A DNA stretch of 64,000 nt from JAGVSV01 sp050952845 (GCA_050952845.1 JBMNLP010000001.1:434001-498000), one strand, 5' to 3'; positions 17,422 to 26,830 are shown, numbered from the stretch's first letter. Program-made: numbers and translations. Notes: generated from the sequence alone by a model not told the origin.

Positions 17422-18375
17422 ATGAATAAAGCTTTACAAGCCCCCAGGCGCGCGTATGACATCAAGCTGAGCTTGTGGCAGCGCATATGGAAGTACAAAG
17501 CCTTTTACATTTTTCTGTTGCCCGCCATCATCTGGTACGCGGTATTCAACTATTACCCCATGTACGGGGTGCTGATCGCGTTTAAAAACTTCAAGTTCAA
17601 CCTGGGCATCTTAGGCAGCGAATGGGTGGGCATGCGCTATTTTAACAATTTTTTGAAGGATCCTTATTTCTGGACCATCGTCAAAAACACATTGGTTATT
17701 AGCGTATTGAAGCTGTTTTGCGGCTTCCCGGCGCCCATCATTCTGGCGCTGTTCATCAACGAGATGCGCAGCGTGCGCTATAAAAAGGTTGTGCAGACGC
17801 TGTCCTATCTGCCGCACTTCGTGTCCTGGGTAGTGGTGGTGGCGCTGATGACCAAATTGCTCTCGCCCAACAACGGCGCCATTAACGAGCTGCGCCAGGC
17901 CATCAACCCCAACGCCACCCCGGTGTTTTACCTGGGTGAGCCGGGTTGGTTTTACCCCATTGTGGTGCTCAGCGATGTCTGGAAAAACGTCGGCTGGGGT
18001 TCCATCATCTATTTGGCGGCGCTAACCGCCATTGATCCGGAGCTGTACGAGGCTTCCGAGCTGGATGGCGCCAACCGCTGGCAGAAGATGCGGCATATCA
18101 CGCTGCCGGGCATCTACCCCACCATCGGCATCCTGATGATCCTGTCGCTGTCGGGCATCCTCAACGCCGGGTTTGACCAGATCTACCTGATTCAGAAGCC
18201 ATCCACGCTGCACCTGAGCGAAATCTTAGACACCTATGTGCTAAAGCGCGGCCTGCAGCAGGGGCAGTTCTCATACTCCACGGCGGTGGGTATCTTCCGC
18301 TCGGTGGTATCGATGATACTGATCGTCACTGTCAACGGGATCAGCCGACGGCTGTCCGACATATCGCTGTGGTAA
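17422..18375 (+). CDS. CUT1 sugar ABC permease, LplB type
   Basis: 317 aa from ATG 17422, chosen for GAAAGGAGCC just upstream; the in-frame ATG at 17350 lies too close to the promoter. Six membrane segments; starts with a charged tail and FYIFLLPAIIWYAVFNYYPMYG, which is the signature N-terminus of LplB-like permeases. The EAA loop that docks on the ATPase is EASELDGANRWQKMRHITLPGI. Partner permease is 16 nt downstream and the binding protein follows. No ATPase is in the operon; such systems usually share an MsmK-type ATPase encoded elsewhere. Confidence 0.93.
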   Translation: MNKALQAPRRAYDIKLSLWQRIWKYKAFYIFLLPAIIWYAVFNYYPMYGVLIAFKNFKFNLGILGSEWVGMRYFNNFLKDPYFWTIVKNTLVISVLKLFCGFPAPIILALFINEMRSVRYKKVVQTLSYLPHFVSWVVVVALMTKLLSPNNGAINELRQAINPNATPVFYLGEPGWFYPIVVLSDVWKNVGWGSIIYLAALTAIDPELYEASELDGANRWQKMRHITLPGIYPTIGILMILSLSGILNAGFDQIYLIQKPSTLHLSEILDTYVLKRGLQQGQFSYSTAVGIFRSVVSMILIVTVNGISRRLSDISLW

Positions 18376-18391
18376 GGGAGGTGCAGCCAGC

Positions 18392-19312
18392 ATGAGCACT
18401 GTACACATCAAGCACAAGGGCGACCGGCTCTACTATGCCGTCCTGTATACCATTTTAGGCCTGTTCTGCTTTACCACGTTGTTTCCGTTCATATACAGCT
18501 TTGTGCTGTCCTTCAACGACGGGTATGATGCGCTGCGCGGCGGCGTGTATTTCTGGCCGCGGGCGTTTACGCTGGAAAACTACGAGATGGCGTTTGCGCA
18601 CCCGCAGATATTGACATCGTTTAAGGTGACGGTGCTGCGCACACTGGTGACGACGGCGCTGTCGCTGTTGCTGACATCGCTGATGGCTTACGGCTTGTCC
18701 GAAAAAAAGCTGCCCGGCCGCACGGGCATTGTGTTCTATTTTTTCTTCACCACGCTGTTTTCCGGTGGTCTCATCCCCACCTACATCCTGTACAGGCAGT
18801 TGGGGCTGATCAACAACTTCTGGGTGTTTGTGCTGCCGGGGCTGTTCAGCTTTTACAACACAGTCATCATGCGCACGGCTTTTGAGGGCATCCATGCCTC
18901 GCTGCTGGAGTCTGCCCGCATCGACGGCGCCAAGGAGCTGACCATCTTCGCCCGCATCATCATCCCGCTCAGCCTGCCGGTGATAGCCACCATCGCGCTG
19001 TTTGTGGGCGTAGGCAACTGGAACGACTGGTTCGCCGGTGCTTTCTATATCCAGTTCAAAAAGGAGCTGGTGCCCGCCTCCACGCTGCTGTATCAGCTGA
19101 TATCGGAGGCTTCGTTTGAAAGCACCATGAGCACCACCACAGGGCAGATGCAGGCCAATGAAGCCCTGATGATGGCGAAGGCTACCGGCACGACGCCGGA
19201 GTCGCTCAGGCTGACGTTTGTGATCATCATCGTGACGCCGATATTGATGGTGTACCCCTTCCTGCAGCGGTACTTTGTCAAGGGCGTCATGATCGGCTCC
19301 ATCAAAGGGTAG
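18392..19312 (+). CDS. CUT1 sugar ABC permease, YtcP/LplC type
   Basis: 306 aa with six predicted membrane helices. Motifs typical of the second CUT1 permease: FPFIYSFVLSFND, LTSLMAYGLSEKKLPGR, and EAA loop ESARIDGAKELTIFARIIIPLS. The C-terminus FLQRYFVKGVMIGSIKG is the family ending. Forms the channel with the preceding gene product; carries complex sugars or oligosaccharides, substrate not determinable here. RBS GGGAGG 5-10 nt upstream. Confidence 0.94.
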   Translation: MSTVHIKHKGDRLYYAVLYTILGLFCFTTLFPFIYSFVLSFNDGYDALRGGVYFWPRAFTLENYEMAFAHPQILTSFKVTVLRTLVTTALSLLLTSLMAYGLSEKKLPGRTGIVFYFFFTTLFSGGLIPTYILYRQLGLINNFWVFVLPGLFSFYNTVIMRTAFEGIHASLLESARIDGAKELTIFARIIIPLSLPVIATIALFVGVGNWNDWFAGAFYIQFKKELVPASTLLYQLISEASFESTMSTTTGQMQANEALMMAKATGTTPESLRLTFVIIIVTPILMVYPFLQRYFVKGVMIGSIKG

Positions 19313-19355
19313 GGATTGGGGCATCATGCCCCTGATATAAAAAGGAGGTAACCCT

Positions 19356-20996
19356 ATGCGTAAACTATCCCTGTTTCTGGTTCTGGTGATGCTCTTAGGC
19401 TTCTCTGCCGGCCTGGCTGAGCAGCAGGAGTACACGGAGTTCACCGAAGTCACCTTCCTCAGCTGCTGGAATGGCGGCGGTGGCAGCTTCCCTGAGGACA
19501 TCATGGGCAACATGATCGCTCAGGAAATCGCCAAGAAAACCGGCGTCATCGTCAACATGGAATCCATCGTCACCAGCGAAACCGAGCGCCTGAACACCAT
19601 GTTCGCATCTGGTGTCATGCCCGACTTTGTCAACGCCCCGTACTGGAGCTCCACCAGCAACGAAGGCTTTGTCATCCGCAAGGCTGCCCTTGAAGGCATG
19701 ATCTATGACATCTCCCCGGTGCTGGACCAGTACCCCAACATCAAGCGCCTGTTTGAAGTGGGCGTAGCCAAGGACTACCTGCAGTTTGACGTGTTCAACC
19801 CTGAATACGAAGGCAAAATCTATGTGATTCCGCAGCAGACCCCCTCGGACGATCCCCGCGACATCACCAACTGGGCTTACGGCATCTTTGGCCGGAAGGA
19901 CATCCTGGAAGCGCTGGATGTCGACCCCGCGAGCATTGACACCACTGAAAAGCTGTATGATCTGGCTGTCAAAATCAAGGAAGGCGGCTTCAAGGACGCA
20001 GCCGGCAAGGACGTCATCCCCATGGGCACCAGCCACAACGGGTGGAACTACTGGGGCTTCTTGGATGGCTTTGGCGACGGCTATCACCTATCGAGCTACC
20101 GGCAGCTGGAAGACGGCAGCATCGTCAACACCTTCTTCACCCAGCGGACCATCGACCAGACGCTGTTCATGCGCAAGCTGGTCGCCGAAGGCCTGATGGA
20201 CGTGGAGGCTTTCTCCAACACTGACACCATGGGCAAGGAGAAGATGGCCATCGGCAAGTGCGCGCTGTTCTCCTTCCATGCTCCGTACCTGGTAGAGACC
20301 ATGCGGGAAACCCTGTATAAAACCAACCCGGAGATGGAATATGTCCGCGTTGGGCCGCTGAAAATGACCGATGGCAACATCGTCACTGCGGTTGAGAAGG
20401 TCGGCCGCACCGGCAGCCCTGTGCACTTCATCGCGGCATCCAGCGAAAAGAAAGAAGAAGTGCTGCGTTTCCTCGACTTCATCAACAGCGAGGAAGGCCG
20501 CTTGCTGGCCCGCTATGGCATCGAGGGCGTGCACTATGACATGGTGGACGGATTCCCGACTGTGAAGCCTGAGCTGCGTGAGGAGTGGGCCGAGAACCCT
20601 GCCGCCCGCCGCAACTTAGGCATTGGCGTGTATGAGCAGTTCATCGGCGCCTATGACTACGACAGCAAATACCCTGTGCCGGAGGATCAGAAGAACCAGT
20701 GGGACAAGATGCTGGACAGCCTGCGCGCCGGCGTGCCGATTGTGCAGTTTGACAAGGTCTCCGTTGGCTTCTTAGAGAGAGGCTACCCCAGGATGGAGGA
20801 GTACCGCGACCTGACGTCCACCATCAACGTTGAGGATGAGCGCCGCCGCGCCTACTTCGCCGAGAGCGACGAGGATGCCATCGCCATCATTGAAGCCACC
20901 CGCCAGCGCTATCTGGATGCCGGCATACAGGACCTGTTTGACTATGTGAAGGAGCAGTACGAAGCCTATCCCAACAAGGATGAGCTGATGTTCTAA
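19356..20996 (+). CDS. Sugar ABC extracellular binding protein
   Basis: 546 aa, the long-form (family 1, LipO-like) partner of LplB/YtcP permeases. Signal peptide residues 1-21 with cleavage at SAGLA and no lipobox Cys, so it would be freely secreted or retained by another means. Mature segments: FTEVTFLSCWNGG, ASGVMPDFVNAPYW, and a C-terminal helix-rich end. RBS AAAGGAGGT at 19340-19348. The TAA stop (20994-20996) coincides with the first three bases of palindromic repeat copy 2, so the native C-terminus may have been altered by that insertion. Confidence 0.92.
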   Translation: MRKLSLFLVLVMLLGFSAGLAEQQEYTEFTEVTFLSCWNGGGGSFPEDIMGNMIAQEIAKKTGVIVNMESIVTSETERLNTMFASGVMPDFVNAPYWSSTSNEGFVIRKAALEGMIYDISPVLDQYPNIKRLFEVGVAKDYLQFDVFNPEYEGKIYVIPQQTPSDDPRDITNWAYGIFGRKDILEALDVDPASIDTTEKLYDLAVKIKEGGFKDAAGKDVIPMGTSHNGWNYWGFLDGFGDGYHLSSYRQLEDGSIVNTFFTQRTIDQTLFMRKLVAEGLMDVEAFSNTDTMGKEKMAIGKCALFSFHAPYLVETMRETLYKTNPEMEYVRVGPLKMTDGNIVTAVEKVGRTGSPVHFIAASSEKKEEVLRFLDFINSEEGRLLARYGIEGVHYDMVDGFPTVKPELREEWAENPAARRNLGIGVYEQFIGAYDYDSKYPVPEDQKNQWDKMLDSLRAGVPIVQFDKVSVGFLERGYPRMEEYRDLTSTINVEDERRRAYFAESDEDAIAIIEATRQRYLDAGIQDLFDYVKEQYEAYPNKDELMF

Positions 20997-21160
20997 TACC
21001 AAATCCAAACATGAACGCATCGTCGTGCCGGGTCTTTTGTCTTGCAGCATCGTCGGCTGCTCGGTCAGCGTAGCGCTGCTACGCTTCCCTCGTCTGCTCC
21101 TCGCTGCAAGCCAAAATCCCTCGACCCTTTGGATGCATTAATGTTTTACGTTGGTATAAG
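20994..21160. repeat. 167-bp palindromic MITE-like repeat, copy 2
   Basis: Same ends (TAATACCAA...GTTGGTATAAG) and same length as the copy at 743-909. Differences are mostly single transitions; several are compensated in the hairpin arms (for example the loop-proximal AGCGTAGC/GCTACGCT arms are unchanged while the loop differs). It begins exactly at the stop codon of the binding-protein gene. The remainder of the 300-nt gap holds two terminator hairpins. Confidence 0.85.
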
Positions 21161-21179
21161 AGCAAATGATCCACTGAAG

Positions 21180-21208
21180 AGGAGGGGGCTGGATGGCGCC
21201 CTCCTTTT
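21180..21208 (+). terminator. Terminator of the sugar ABC operon
   Basis: AGGAGGG/CCCTCCT stem followed by TTT, about 20 nt past the palindromic repeat. Confidence 0.6.
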
Positions 21209-21256
21209 AGGTGCGCCTGTGTCATTTGCTGGATAAACAAATTGTGAAACATGAAT

Positions 21257-21301
21257 TCGTATGAAGCGGACAACGCATGGCGATCGCTCATACGAGTTTT
21301 T
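21257..21301 (+). terminator. Second terminator hairpin
   Basis: TCGTATGA/TCATACGA stem continued by GCG/CGC after a bulge, followed by GTTTTT reaching the stop codon of the convergent GNAT gene. Confidence 0.5.
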
Positions 21302-22505
21302 ATGCCCACTGCCCCGGGAAGTACAGCTTTCTCATGGGCGGGAAGCGCTGGTCAAATGCGTCCACGGCGTCTTTGTCGATGCTGGTGTATACAGGCGCTT
21401 CAAAAAACCTGCCGGGTGTTAAACTCCCTGGTATCAGCTCCAGGCACATGAAAGCGTCAAAGTTTTTGCCGTCGCTGGTGGTGATGCCATAATCGCTGCA
21501 AAGCCGGAACCCTACCCTGGGATAGTAATCTTTTTCGCCCAGGATCACGATGCCGGGCCAGTGCGCTGCTTTGGCCAGCCGCGCCGTATGTTTGATCAAC
21601 GCTTCGCCCACGCCGCGCCCCTGATGGTTGGGGTCTGTGCAAAGGGGGCCAAAGGTCAGCACCTCACGGGGACCGTCTGGCGTTTCCAGCCTGGCGCGGG
21701 TGTACAGGATGCAGCCGATGACCTCGCCGTTCATCTCGGCGACGCGGCTGAGGTTGGGCAGGTAGGCCGGGTCATGCCACAAGGTATGTACCAGGTAGTG
21801 TTCATCGCAGCCCATTTTAAATTTATTCCAAAACGCGCGCCTTGTCAGCGCTTCTATATCGTGCCGTTCGTCCGGGCGGATGGGGCGGATGACTAAGCTG
21901 TCCTCTGTCAGCGGCGCTTTTTTGTCGGGAAACCACCCCATTTCCATGCGCACCTCGCGGCGCTCGATGTCGTTGTTGGTGTACGCGCAGGCGTCAAAGC
22001 CGATCAGCATGAAGCCCTGGCTCATGTAGAAGTCGATGGCGCCGACGTTGTTGGATTGGGTTTCCAGCACCAGTGCGCGGTGGCGCTCGTGACGCAACTG
22101 CTCCTTGGCGACATCCATCAGGCTGTGTCCGAAGCCATGCCCCCGATGCGCCTCATGCACCCACATTTCGGTGATGCGCAGGCGGTTGTTCCATGTTTCA
22201 GGGCAGGTTTCGATGGCGGCCAGCAGCACGCCATCCTTCACAATACCCCAGGCACAGGCATTCTCCAGCCAGGGGTTATATAGCGCGTCCGGCTGCGCGT
22301 TGGGCAACGGGGATGCCGCTGCCCCCTGGGGCATGGTTTTTCTGATAAACCGCACTAAAAAGGCGCTGTGGCTGCCTTCTAACTGCAGATGGTAGTATTC
22401 GTCCGACGTGATGTTCATGAGCAGCCGATGCCCTGCCCATTGGCAGCGGGGCAGGTGGATGATGTTCGGCGCTGCCGGTGTGGGAGAGAAGTGCGGGGCG
22501 GTCAT
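21300..22505 (-). CDS. Tandem GNAT acetyltransferase
   Basis: 401 aa from the ATG at 22505, which overlaps the TGA of the upstream MazG-like gene (ATGA) and is therefore preferred over the longer form. Two GNAT domains: the first (about 75-185) has acetyl-CoA loop VHEAHRGHGFGHSLMD followed by NNVGAIDFYMSQGF; the second (about 205-340) has CTDPNHQGRGVGEALIKH and YYPRVGFRLCSDYGI. Transfers an acyl group from acyl-CoA to an unknown amine. No frameshift between halves, so this is a true fusion. Confidence 0.85.
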   Translation of the reverse strand: MTAPHFSPTPAAPNIIHLPRCQWAGHRLLMNITSDEYYHLQLEGSHSAFLVRFIRKTMPQGAAASPLPNAQPDALYNPWLENACAWGIVKDGVLLAAIETCPETWNNRLRITEMWVHEAHRGHGFGHSLMDVAKEQLRHERHRALVLETQSNNVGAIDFYMSQGFMLIGFDACAYTNNDIERREVRMEMGWFPDKKAPLTEDSLVIRPIRPDERHDIEALTRRAFWNKFKMGCDEHYLVHTLWHDPAYLPNLSRVAEMNGEVIGCILYTRARLETPDGPREVLTFGPLCTDPNHQGRGVGEALIKHTARLAKAAHWPGIVILGEKDYYPRVGFRLCSDYGITTSDGKNFDAFMCLELIPGSLTPGRFFEAPVYTSIDKDAVDAFDQRFPPMRKLYFPGQWA

Positions 22506-22831
22506 GGCGTCCACCTGGACAGGTTGCGTTCGCATTTTTCGCGGTAGACCTTCGTGAACGCATCGGCATCGATACCGTAGCAGAGCAGCACATCACCCAG
22601 GTACATCACGGTGTCGGCTATTTCCTCGATAAAGCGTGCCCGGGTGGCAGGGTCCTCCATGATGGCGTCGTCGCCTTCCTTTTTGATGATATCAGCGGCT
22701 TCCGCCAGCTCGCCATATGCCCACAGCAGGCTGCTGCGCCCTTTTTCAGGCGACAAATCGCCCCATTGTGCGATGTATTTTTCCTGCAGCGTCTGTTGGC
22801 ATAGCAAAATTTCCGAAATCGTCAGGTCCAT
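22502..22831 (-). CDS. MazG-like nucleotide pyrophosphohydrolase
   Basis: 109 aa from ATG 22831. A TATAAT at 22864-22859 lies on the earlier ATG (22858), so translation should begin at the second Met, after AAAGGCAGG. The all-alpha NTP pyrophosphatase pattern is visible: WAYGELAEAADIIKKEGD, then FIEEIADTVMYLGDVLL, giving the ExxE...ExxD metal ligands. Hydrolyses a nucleoside triphosphate or related compound. Coupled by ATGA to the tandem GNAT downstream. Confidence 0.75.
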   Translation of the reverse strand: MDLTISEILLCQQTLQEKYIAQWGDLSPEKGRSSLLWAYGELAEAADIIKKEGDDAIMEDPATRARFIEEIADTVMYLGDVLLCYGIDADAFTKVYREKCERNLSRWTP

Positions 22832-22880
22832 GCGTCGCCTGCCTTTCTCGTGCAGCATATTATATCCTGCATATGATGTT

Positions 22881-23669
22881 CTATACGGCGAGGTCTTTGC
22901 GCAGGTAGCGCGTGTAGCCGGCCAACAGGAAGACCGCTGCCGTCAGGTAGCCCACCATGACAAAGTGCCAGTCGATGGCACCATTTAATATCCTGCCGCT
23001 TTCAGCGTAGTATACGGGCGTTGCGTAGCGGAAAAAATCAACATCACCACGGCTGATGTTGATCAACACATTGAGAAAAAAGAACACCAGCGGCAGCACG
23101 ATGCCGATGCCTGGGTTCTCCCGGCGCAGAAAAGCTGATAATCCGAAGCAAATCAGCCCGGTTTGCAGCATGGCTAAAAACTGCGCCAGGTGCAGCATGA
23201 AAAAACCTGGCGTTTCAACCGTGCGCCCCACCAGCGCGAACGCCAGGAATGAGCTGGCAATAAATATCGTGCACAGCAGCACCAACTGTAGCACCAGGGA
23301 CATCAGCTTCTGTGTGATGGCCCAGAACCTGCTCAGCGGATGAGAAAACAGGAATTCGGATGTGCGGCGCCCTTCTTCCTTGGCTAACAGCGAGATGCCT
23401 GTAATGCCTGCGAACAACCCGCCGCCCAGGCTGATGATGTTGCCGGCTTCTACGCCATAAAAGCCCATGGGCGTGGCGTAGTCGAGCTTGTCCAGCCCGA
23501 AAGCCATCGTCAGCAAGTTCAGCCCCGACAGCATCTTGGTGACAAACTCGGCTTGCCGCTCCACCCGGGGGAACAGCAGCATCAGTATGACCACCAGTGC
23601 CGAGATGGATACCCCCCATATGAACACTGATTTGAGGCTGCTGCGCATTTCATGCCGGAATATTGTCAT
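22881..23669 (-). CDS. ABC-2 type transporter permease
   Basis: 262 aa with about six hydrophobic segments; begins FRHEMRSSLKSVFIWG, continues with LLAKEEGRRTSEFLFSHPLSR (the cytoplasmic loop typical of ABC-2 permeases that pair with CcmA/NatA-type ATPases) and ends YLRKDLAV. Translationally coupled to the ATPase gene (ATGA, 23666-23669). An export or resistance function is likely; substrate not known. Confidence 0.85.
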   Translation of the reverse strand: MTIFRHEMRSSLKSVFIWGVSISALVVILMLLFPRVERQAEFVTKMLSGLNLLTMAFGLDKLDYATPMGFYGVEAGNIISLGGGLFAGITGISLLAKEEGRRTSEFLFSHPLSRFWAITQKLMSLVLQLVLLCTIFIASSFLAFALVGRTVETPGFFMLHLAQFLAMLQTGLICFGLSAFLRRENPGIGIVLPLVFFFLNVLINISRGDVDFFRYATPVYYAESGRILNGAIDWHFVMVGYLTAAVFLLAGYTRYLRKDLAV

Positions 23670-24550
23670 ATCCGTTCACCTGCCTTTTCATAAAAGTGGA
23701 AGAAGATTTCCTCCAACTCCGGCTCGGTTATCGTGATATCCGTGAAAGGCACCGGTGCCAGCGCGTTCATCAGCTGTTTCATATCGCCGCTGTACAATAG
23801 CGCTATTTCGTTGCTGCTATGGCTGACTTCCAGCACGCCTTTCGGCAGCGGCGGCAGCTCGCTGATGCCCCGCAGCGTAACGCGGCGGGCACTGGAGCGG
23901 GACAGCTCCTCCACGGTGCCGCTGACGATGATGCGACCTTCACGGATGATGGCGGCATGCCGGCAATGGTGCTGTACCTCACTTAACACATGCGAAGACA
24001 GGAAAATCGTCGTCCCTTCAGCATTGCGCTGCTTGAGAACATCCCAGAACGCTTTCTGAATCAAAGGGTCCAGCCCGCTGGTGGGCTCGTCAAGGATCAG
24101 CAGCGTGGGGTTGTGCTGTAAAGCACAGACGATGGACACTTTTTTACGGTTGCCAAACGACAGCTCCGCTACCTGCCGCGATGGGTCCAGATCGAAACGC
24201 TCGCACAGCCGCGCTGCCTCTCTGGAACAGTCCATCCTGCGCAGGTCGGCTGACATGCGCAGCACATCTCGTGCGCGCATCTTGGGGTAGTAGGATGCCT
24301 CAGCCGGCATATAGCCGATGCGGCGGAGGATTTCTTTTTTCTTTTTCAGTATATCCAGACCAAAAACCTGTGCATGCCCGCCTGAAGGGCGGATCAGCCC
24401 CAACAGCGTGCGGATCAGCGTGCTCTTGCCGGCTCCATTGGGGCCGATAAAGCCGAATATATCGCCGTGGTTGACGCTTAGATCCACGTTTTCAATGCCA
24501 CGGGCTCTGCCATACCGCTTGGTCAGCGCATCCGTGCTGATAACCGCCAC
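23666..24550 (-). CDS. ABC transporter ATP-binding protein
   Basis: 294 aa from a GTG at 24550 with AAAGGGGA upstream. Complete ATPase: Walker A GFIGPNGAGKST, signature AELSFGNRKKVSI (LSFGN variant), Walker B LLILDEPTSGLD, H-loop LSSHVLSEVQ. A C-terminal domain of about 80 residues follows, as in drug or antimicrobial-peptide exporters of the CcmA class. Works with the permease encoded immediately downstream. Confidence 0.92.
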   Translation of the reverse strand: MAVISTDALTKRYGRARGIENVDLSVNHGDIFGFIGPNGAGKSTLIRTLLGLIRPSGGHAQVFGLDILKKKKEILRRIGYMPAEASYYPKMRARDVLRMSADLRRMDCSREAARLCERFDLDPSRQVAELSFGNRKKVSIVCALQHNPTLLILDEPTSGLDPLIQKAFWDVLKQRNAEGTTIFLSSHVLSEVQHHCRHAAIIREGRIIVSGTVEELSRSSARRVTLRGISELPPLPKGVLEVSHSSNEIALLYSGDMKQLMNALAPVPFTDITITEPELEEIFFHFYEKAGERI

Positions 24551-24618
24551 AGGTACTATCCCCTTTCCGTGCGGATGATGCCGCGTTTTGTTGCTTTATC
24601 ATACCATATGCAGAAGAA

Positions 24619-24656
24619 TTTGTCTCTGGCAGAATATAAACGCTGCCAGAGACAAA
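24619..24656 (-). terminator. Terminator after the ADP-ribosylglycohydrolase gene
   Basis: Perfect 14-bp stem TTTGTCTCTGGCAG/CTGCCAGAGACAAA with a 10-nt loop; minus strand continues TTCTTCT. It lies 27 nt past the stop at 24683. Confidence 0.75.
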
Positions 24657-24682
24657 AATCAGATTAGAGACAAGTAGATGAT

Positions 24683-26812
24683 TTAATTAACCCGTATGCT
24701 GGTCAGCGCGCAGTGGCTGCCATCGCGCACGCCCAGACCGATCGCACCGGAAAGCCAGGGGCTTTCCTCATCCACGTGGCTGAGCTTCACATCGCCCACA
24801 GAGGCGGTGATTTTGTTGCCTGCCGCCTGGATGGCGACCTCATAGGTTTGGCCGTGCTGCCAGTTAAAGGCAGCTTCTGCCAGGGGCTGGTAACAGCCCT
24901 GATTGTTTTTAAGCAGTGCGAAACGGCCTCTACCGTCAAAACCGGCGGCATAGCAGCGCTGCGCGCCCTGCACGCGCACCAGCGCGTGGTGCCTGTCTCC
25001 CGTATGCGGGGTCAGGGTAAAGCGGGCTTCATAGTCCTGCCAGGTGGTGGCGCCGGTGTACATCTCGCCATAGTCAGCGCAGCTCAAATGGAGCTGGTCA
25101 TTCTCCAGGCGGCTGAGGCCCTTGAGCCTGCTGAACTGGCTTACCTCCCGGTGCGTGAAGGTCCAGCTGTGGACGCTTTCGCGGCTGAGGTCGATCGTAT
25201 AGTCCGGCTGCCCGGTTACCTGTGCCTCATCAAGATAAAACAGGATATCCGCCACATGGGGCATGGGCTCCGACAGGCGCAGTTCAAAGCCGACCTCGTC
25301 GATCAGCCCGCCGCTGAGCGAGGGAATATCCAGGGTAAGCTGCAGCCACTGGCTAGGGATCAGCCGGGCTTCTTCGCCGCGCCAGGCTTGATCTGCCCGG
25401 CTGTCCCTGGCGTAGGCGCAGGCGGTCAGGACAGGCCATCCTTCCGGCAGGTAAAGCCAGCCTGCATAGCGCTGGCCGGGATACACCGTGGGGGAGAAGT
25501 CCGGGTCATAGCGGGAATCGTTGAAGTCCTCCGGCCGGTAGTAGCTTTGCTTATATAGGTGCAGCCGGTGTTCACCCCGCATGTGAAGCCCCCGCACTTT
25601 CAGCGACCGCAGTCCGTTATGCGCCTGTTCATCGCTGTTTTCGATGCTCACGTGCAGGCTGTCCGGCCCATGGACACGGGTGCGGTAGACGTGGGTGCTG
25701 GAGGGGTATTCAAAGTGATCGGTCAGTACGGCATGCAGTGCTTTGTCCCAGGGCGCCGGCGGCTGTTGCCCGGCTAACTGGAAAGCCAGGCGCGCGATGT
25801 AGCTTGCTCCCCAGGGCAGGTCCTGGATGTTCAGGTCGCCCATGACGCTGGAGCAGATCATCAGGTCGTTGATGGGCTTGGCCCATTTGTCGAGGTCGAT
25901 GCCTTCGATGCCTACCAGCACACCCATAACCGCGCCTAAGTTGCCCACATTGCAGTCGGTGTCCCAGCCGCACATGTTGCAGATGTTGAGGGTGTTGCCG
26001 AAATCCCCCTGCCCGTACAGCAGCGCCAGGATGATCACACAGGCGTTGGGGATGATGTGGCAGGCGCCGGGGTAGCGGTCATAGCCGAAGTTGGCTTTGA
26101 CGTATTGAAAGCAATCCCGCCATCCGGCTTCCGGATGCATCGCATGAAAATGCATCACTGCGCGCACAGCACGGGTGTATTCGCAGTCGGCAGGGATGTA
26201 GGAAAGGGCGGTTTCCAGCAGGCTATTTATGTCCTTGTCCGCAAAAGCCGCGCTGATCAGCACGGCGATGAAGATGCCGCCGTATATGCCGTTACCGCCG
26301 TGCATGACGCTGGCTGCCTTGGCTGCCAGCTCCGCTGCCAGAGCGGGGTTCCCCGGCGTGACCAGCCCCCATGTGTCGATGAATATCTGGCCGCCGATCT
26401 GCTCGGCGACCGCGGCGCCATTTTGCGAAATGGACCCGCTGCGCGGCGCCGGGATGCCAGCTCTCAGGTTCAGGTATGCCGTATGCTCGGTGGAAATGCC
26501 ATAGCCGCCCCACCAGAAGAAGCCATGCTCATAGGGTGCGTAGTTGAGCAAGGCCTGTGCCACGTGCCGGGGCGTCATGGCATCGGCTGATCCGGCCTGT
26601 TCCAGCCCTGTCAGGAAGAACAGCGGGCCGTTGGTGTCATCATCGGCGGCGAAGTTCTTATAGTCCACCGGGTAATGGGTCAGCTCGCCATACACAGCCT
26701 GGATGCGCTCATAGGTCCAGCCTTCGATGGCTGCCCCCAGCCGCACGCCAATTGTCTTGCCCAGCCAGCCTGCGTAGATATCATGGATGGTTTTTTCGTT
26801 TAGCTGATACAT
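24683..26812 (-). CDS. ADP-ribosylglycohydrolase fused to carbohydrate-binding-like region
   Basis: 709 aa. Residues 1-330 are an ADP-ribosylglycohydrolase (DraG/ARH) domain: YAGWLGKTIGVRLGAAIEG, the metal-binding NFAADDDTN and the second metal motif GWDTDCNVGNLGAVMG are intact. Residues 380-705 look like one or two beta-sandwich modules, with a C-terminal laminin-G/DUF1080-like part (GAIGLGVRDGSHCALTSIRV). No signal peptide. Family members remove ADP-ribose from proteins or small molecules, but here the fusion and the GH2 gene 18 nt upstream in the same operon point to a glycoside or nucleoside-like sugar substrate; that is inference. Confidence 0.82.
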   Translation of the reverse strand: MYQLNEKTIHDIYAGWLGKTIGVRLGAAIEGWTYERIQAVYGELTHYPVDYKNFAADDDTNGPLFFLTGLEQAGSADAMTPRHVAQALLNYAPYEHGFFWWGGYGISTEHTAYLNLRAGIPAPRSGSISQNGAAVAEQIGGQIFIDTWGLVTPGNPALAAELAAKAASVMHGGNGIYGGIFIAVLISAAFADKDINSLLETALSYIPADCEYTRAVRAVMHFHAMHPEAGWRDCFQYVKANFGYDRYPGACHIIPNACVIILALLYGQGDFGNTLNICNMCGWDTDCNVGNLGAVMGVLVGIEGIDLDKWAKPINDLMICSSVMGDLNIQDLPWGASYIARLAFQLAGQQPPAPWDKALHAVLTDHFEYPSSTHVYRTRVHGPDSLHVSIENSDEQAHNGLRSLKVRGLHMRGEHRLHLYKQSYYRPEDFNDSRYDPDFSPTVYPGQRYAGWLYLPEGWPVLTACAYARDSRADQAWRGEEARLIPSQWLQLTLDIPSLSGGLIDEVGFELRLSEPMPHVADILFYLDEAQVTGQPDYTIDLSRESVHSWTFTHREVSQFSRLKGLSRLENDQLHLSCADYGEMYTGATTWQDYEARFTLTPHTGDRHHALVRVQGAQRCYAAGFDGRGRFALLKNNQGCYQPLAEAAFNWQHGQTYEVAIQAAGNKITASVGDVKLSHVDEESPWLSGAIGLGVRDGSHCALTSIRVN

Positions 26813-26830
26813 GTCTTGTCTCCTAATGGA

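Noticed and set aside
743..21160. The two palindromic repeats as ends of a 20-kb composite transposon
   Set aside because: The interval holds ordinary housekeeping operons (glg, fba-pfp), and there is no associated transposase other than the IS1182 element with different ends.
21300..22505. Two adjacent GNAT genes joined by a sequencing error
   Set aside because: The frame is continuous with a plausible linker and no internal ribosome site.
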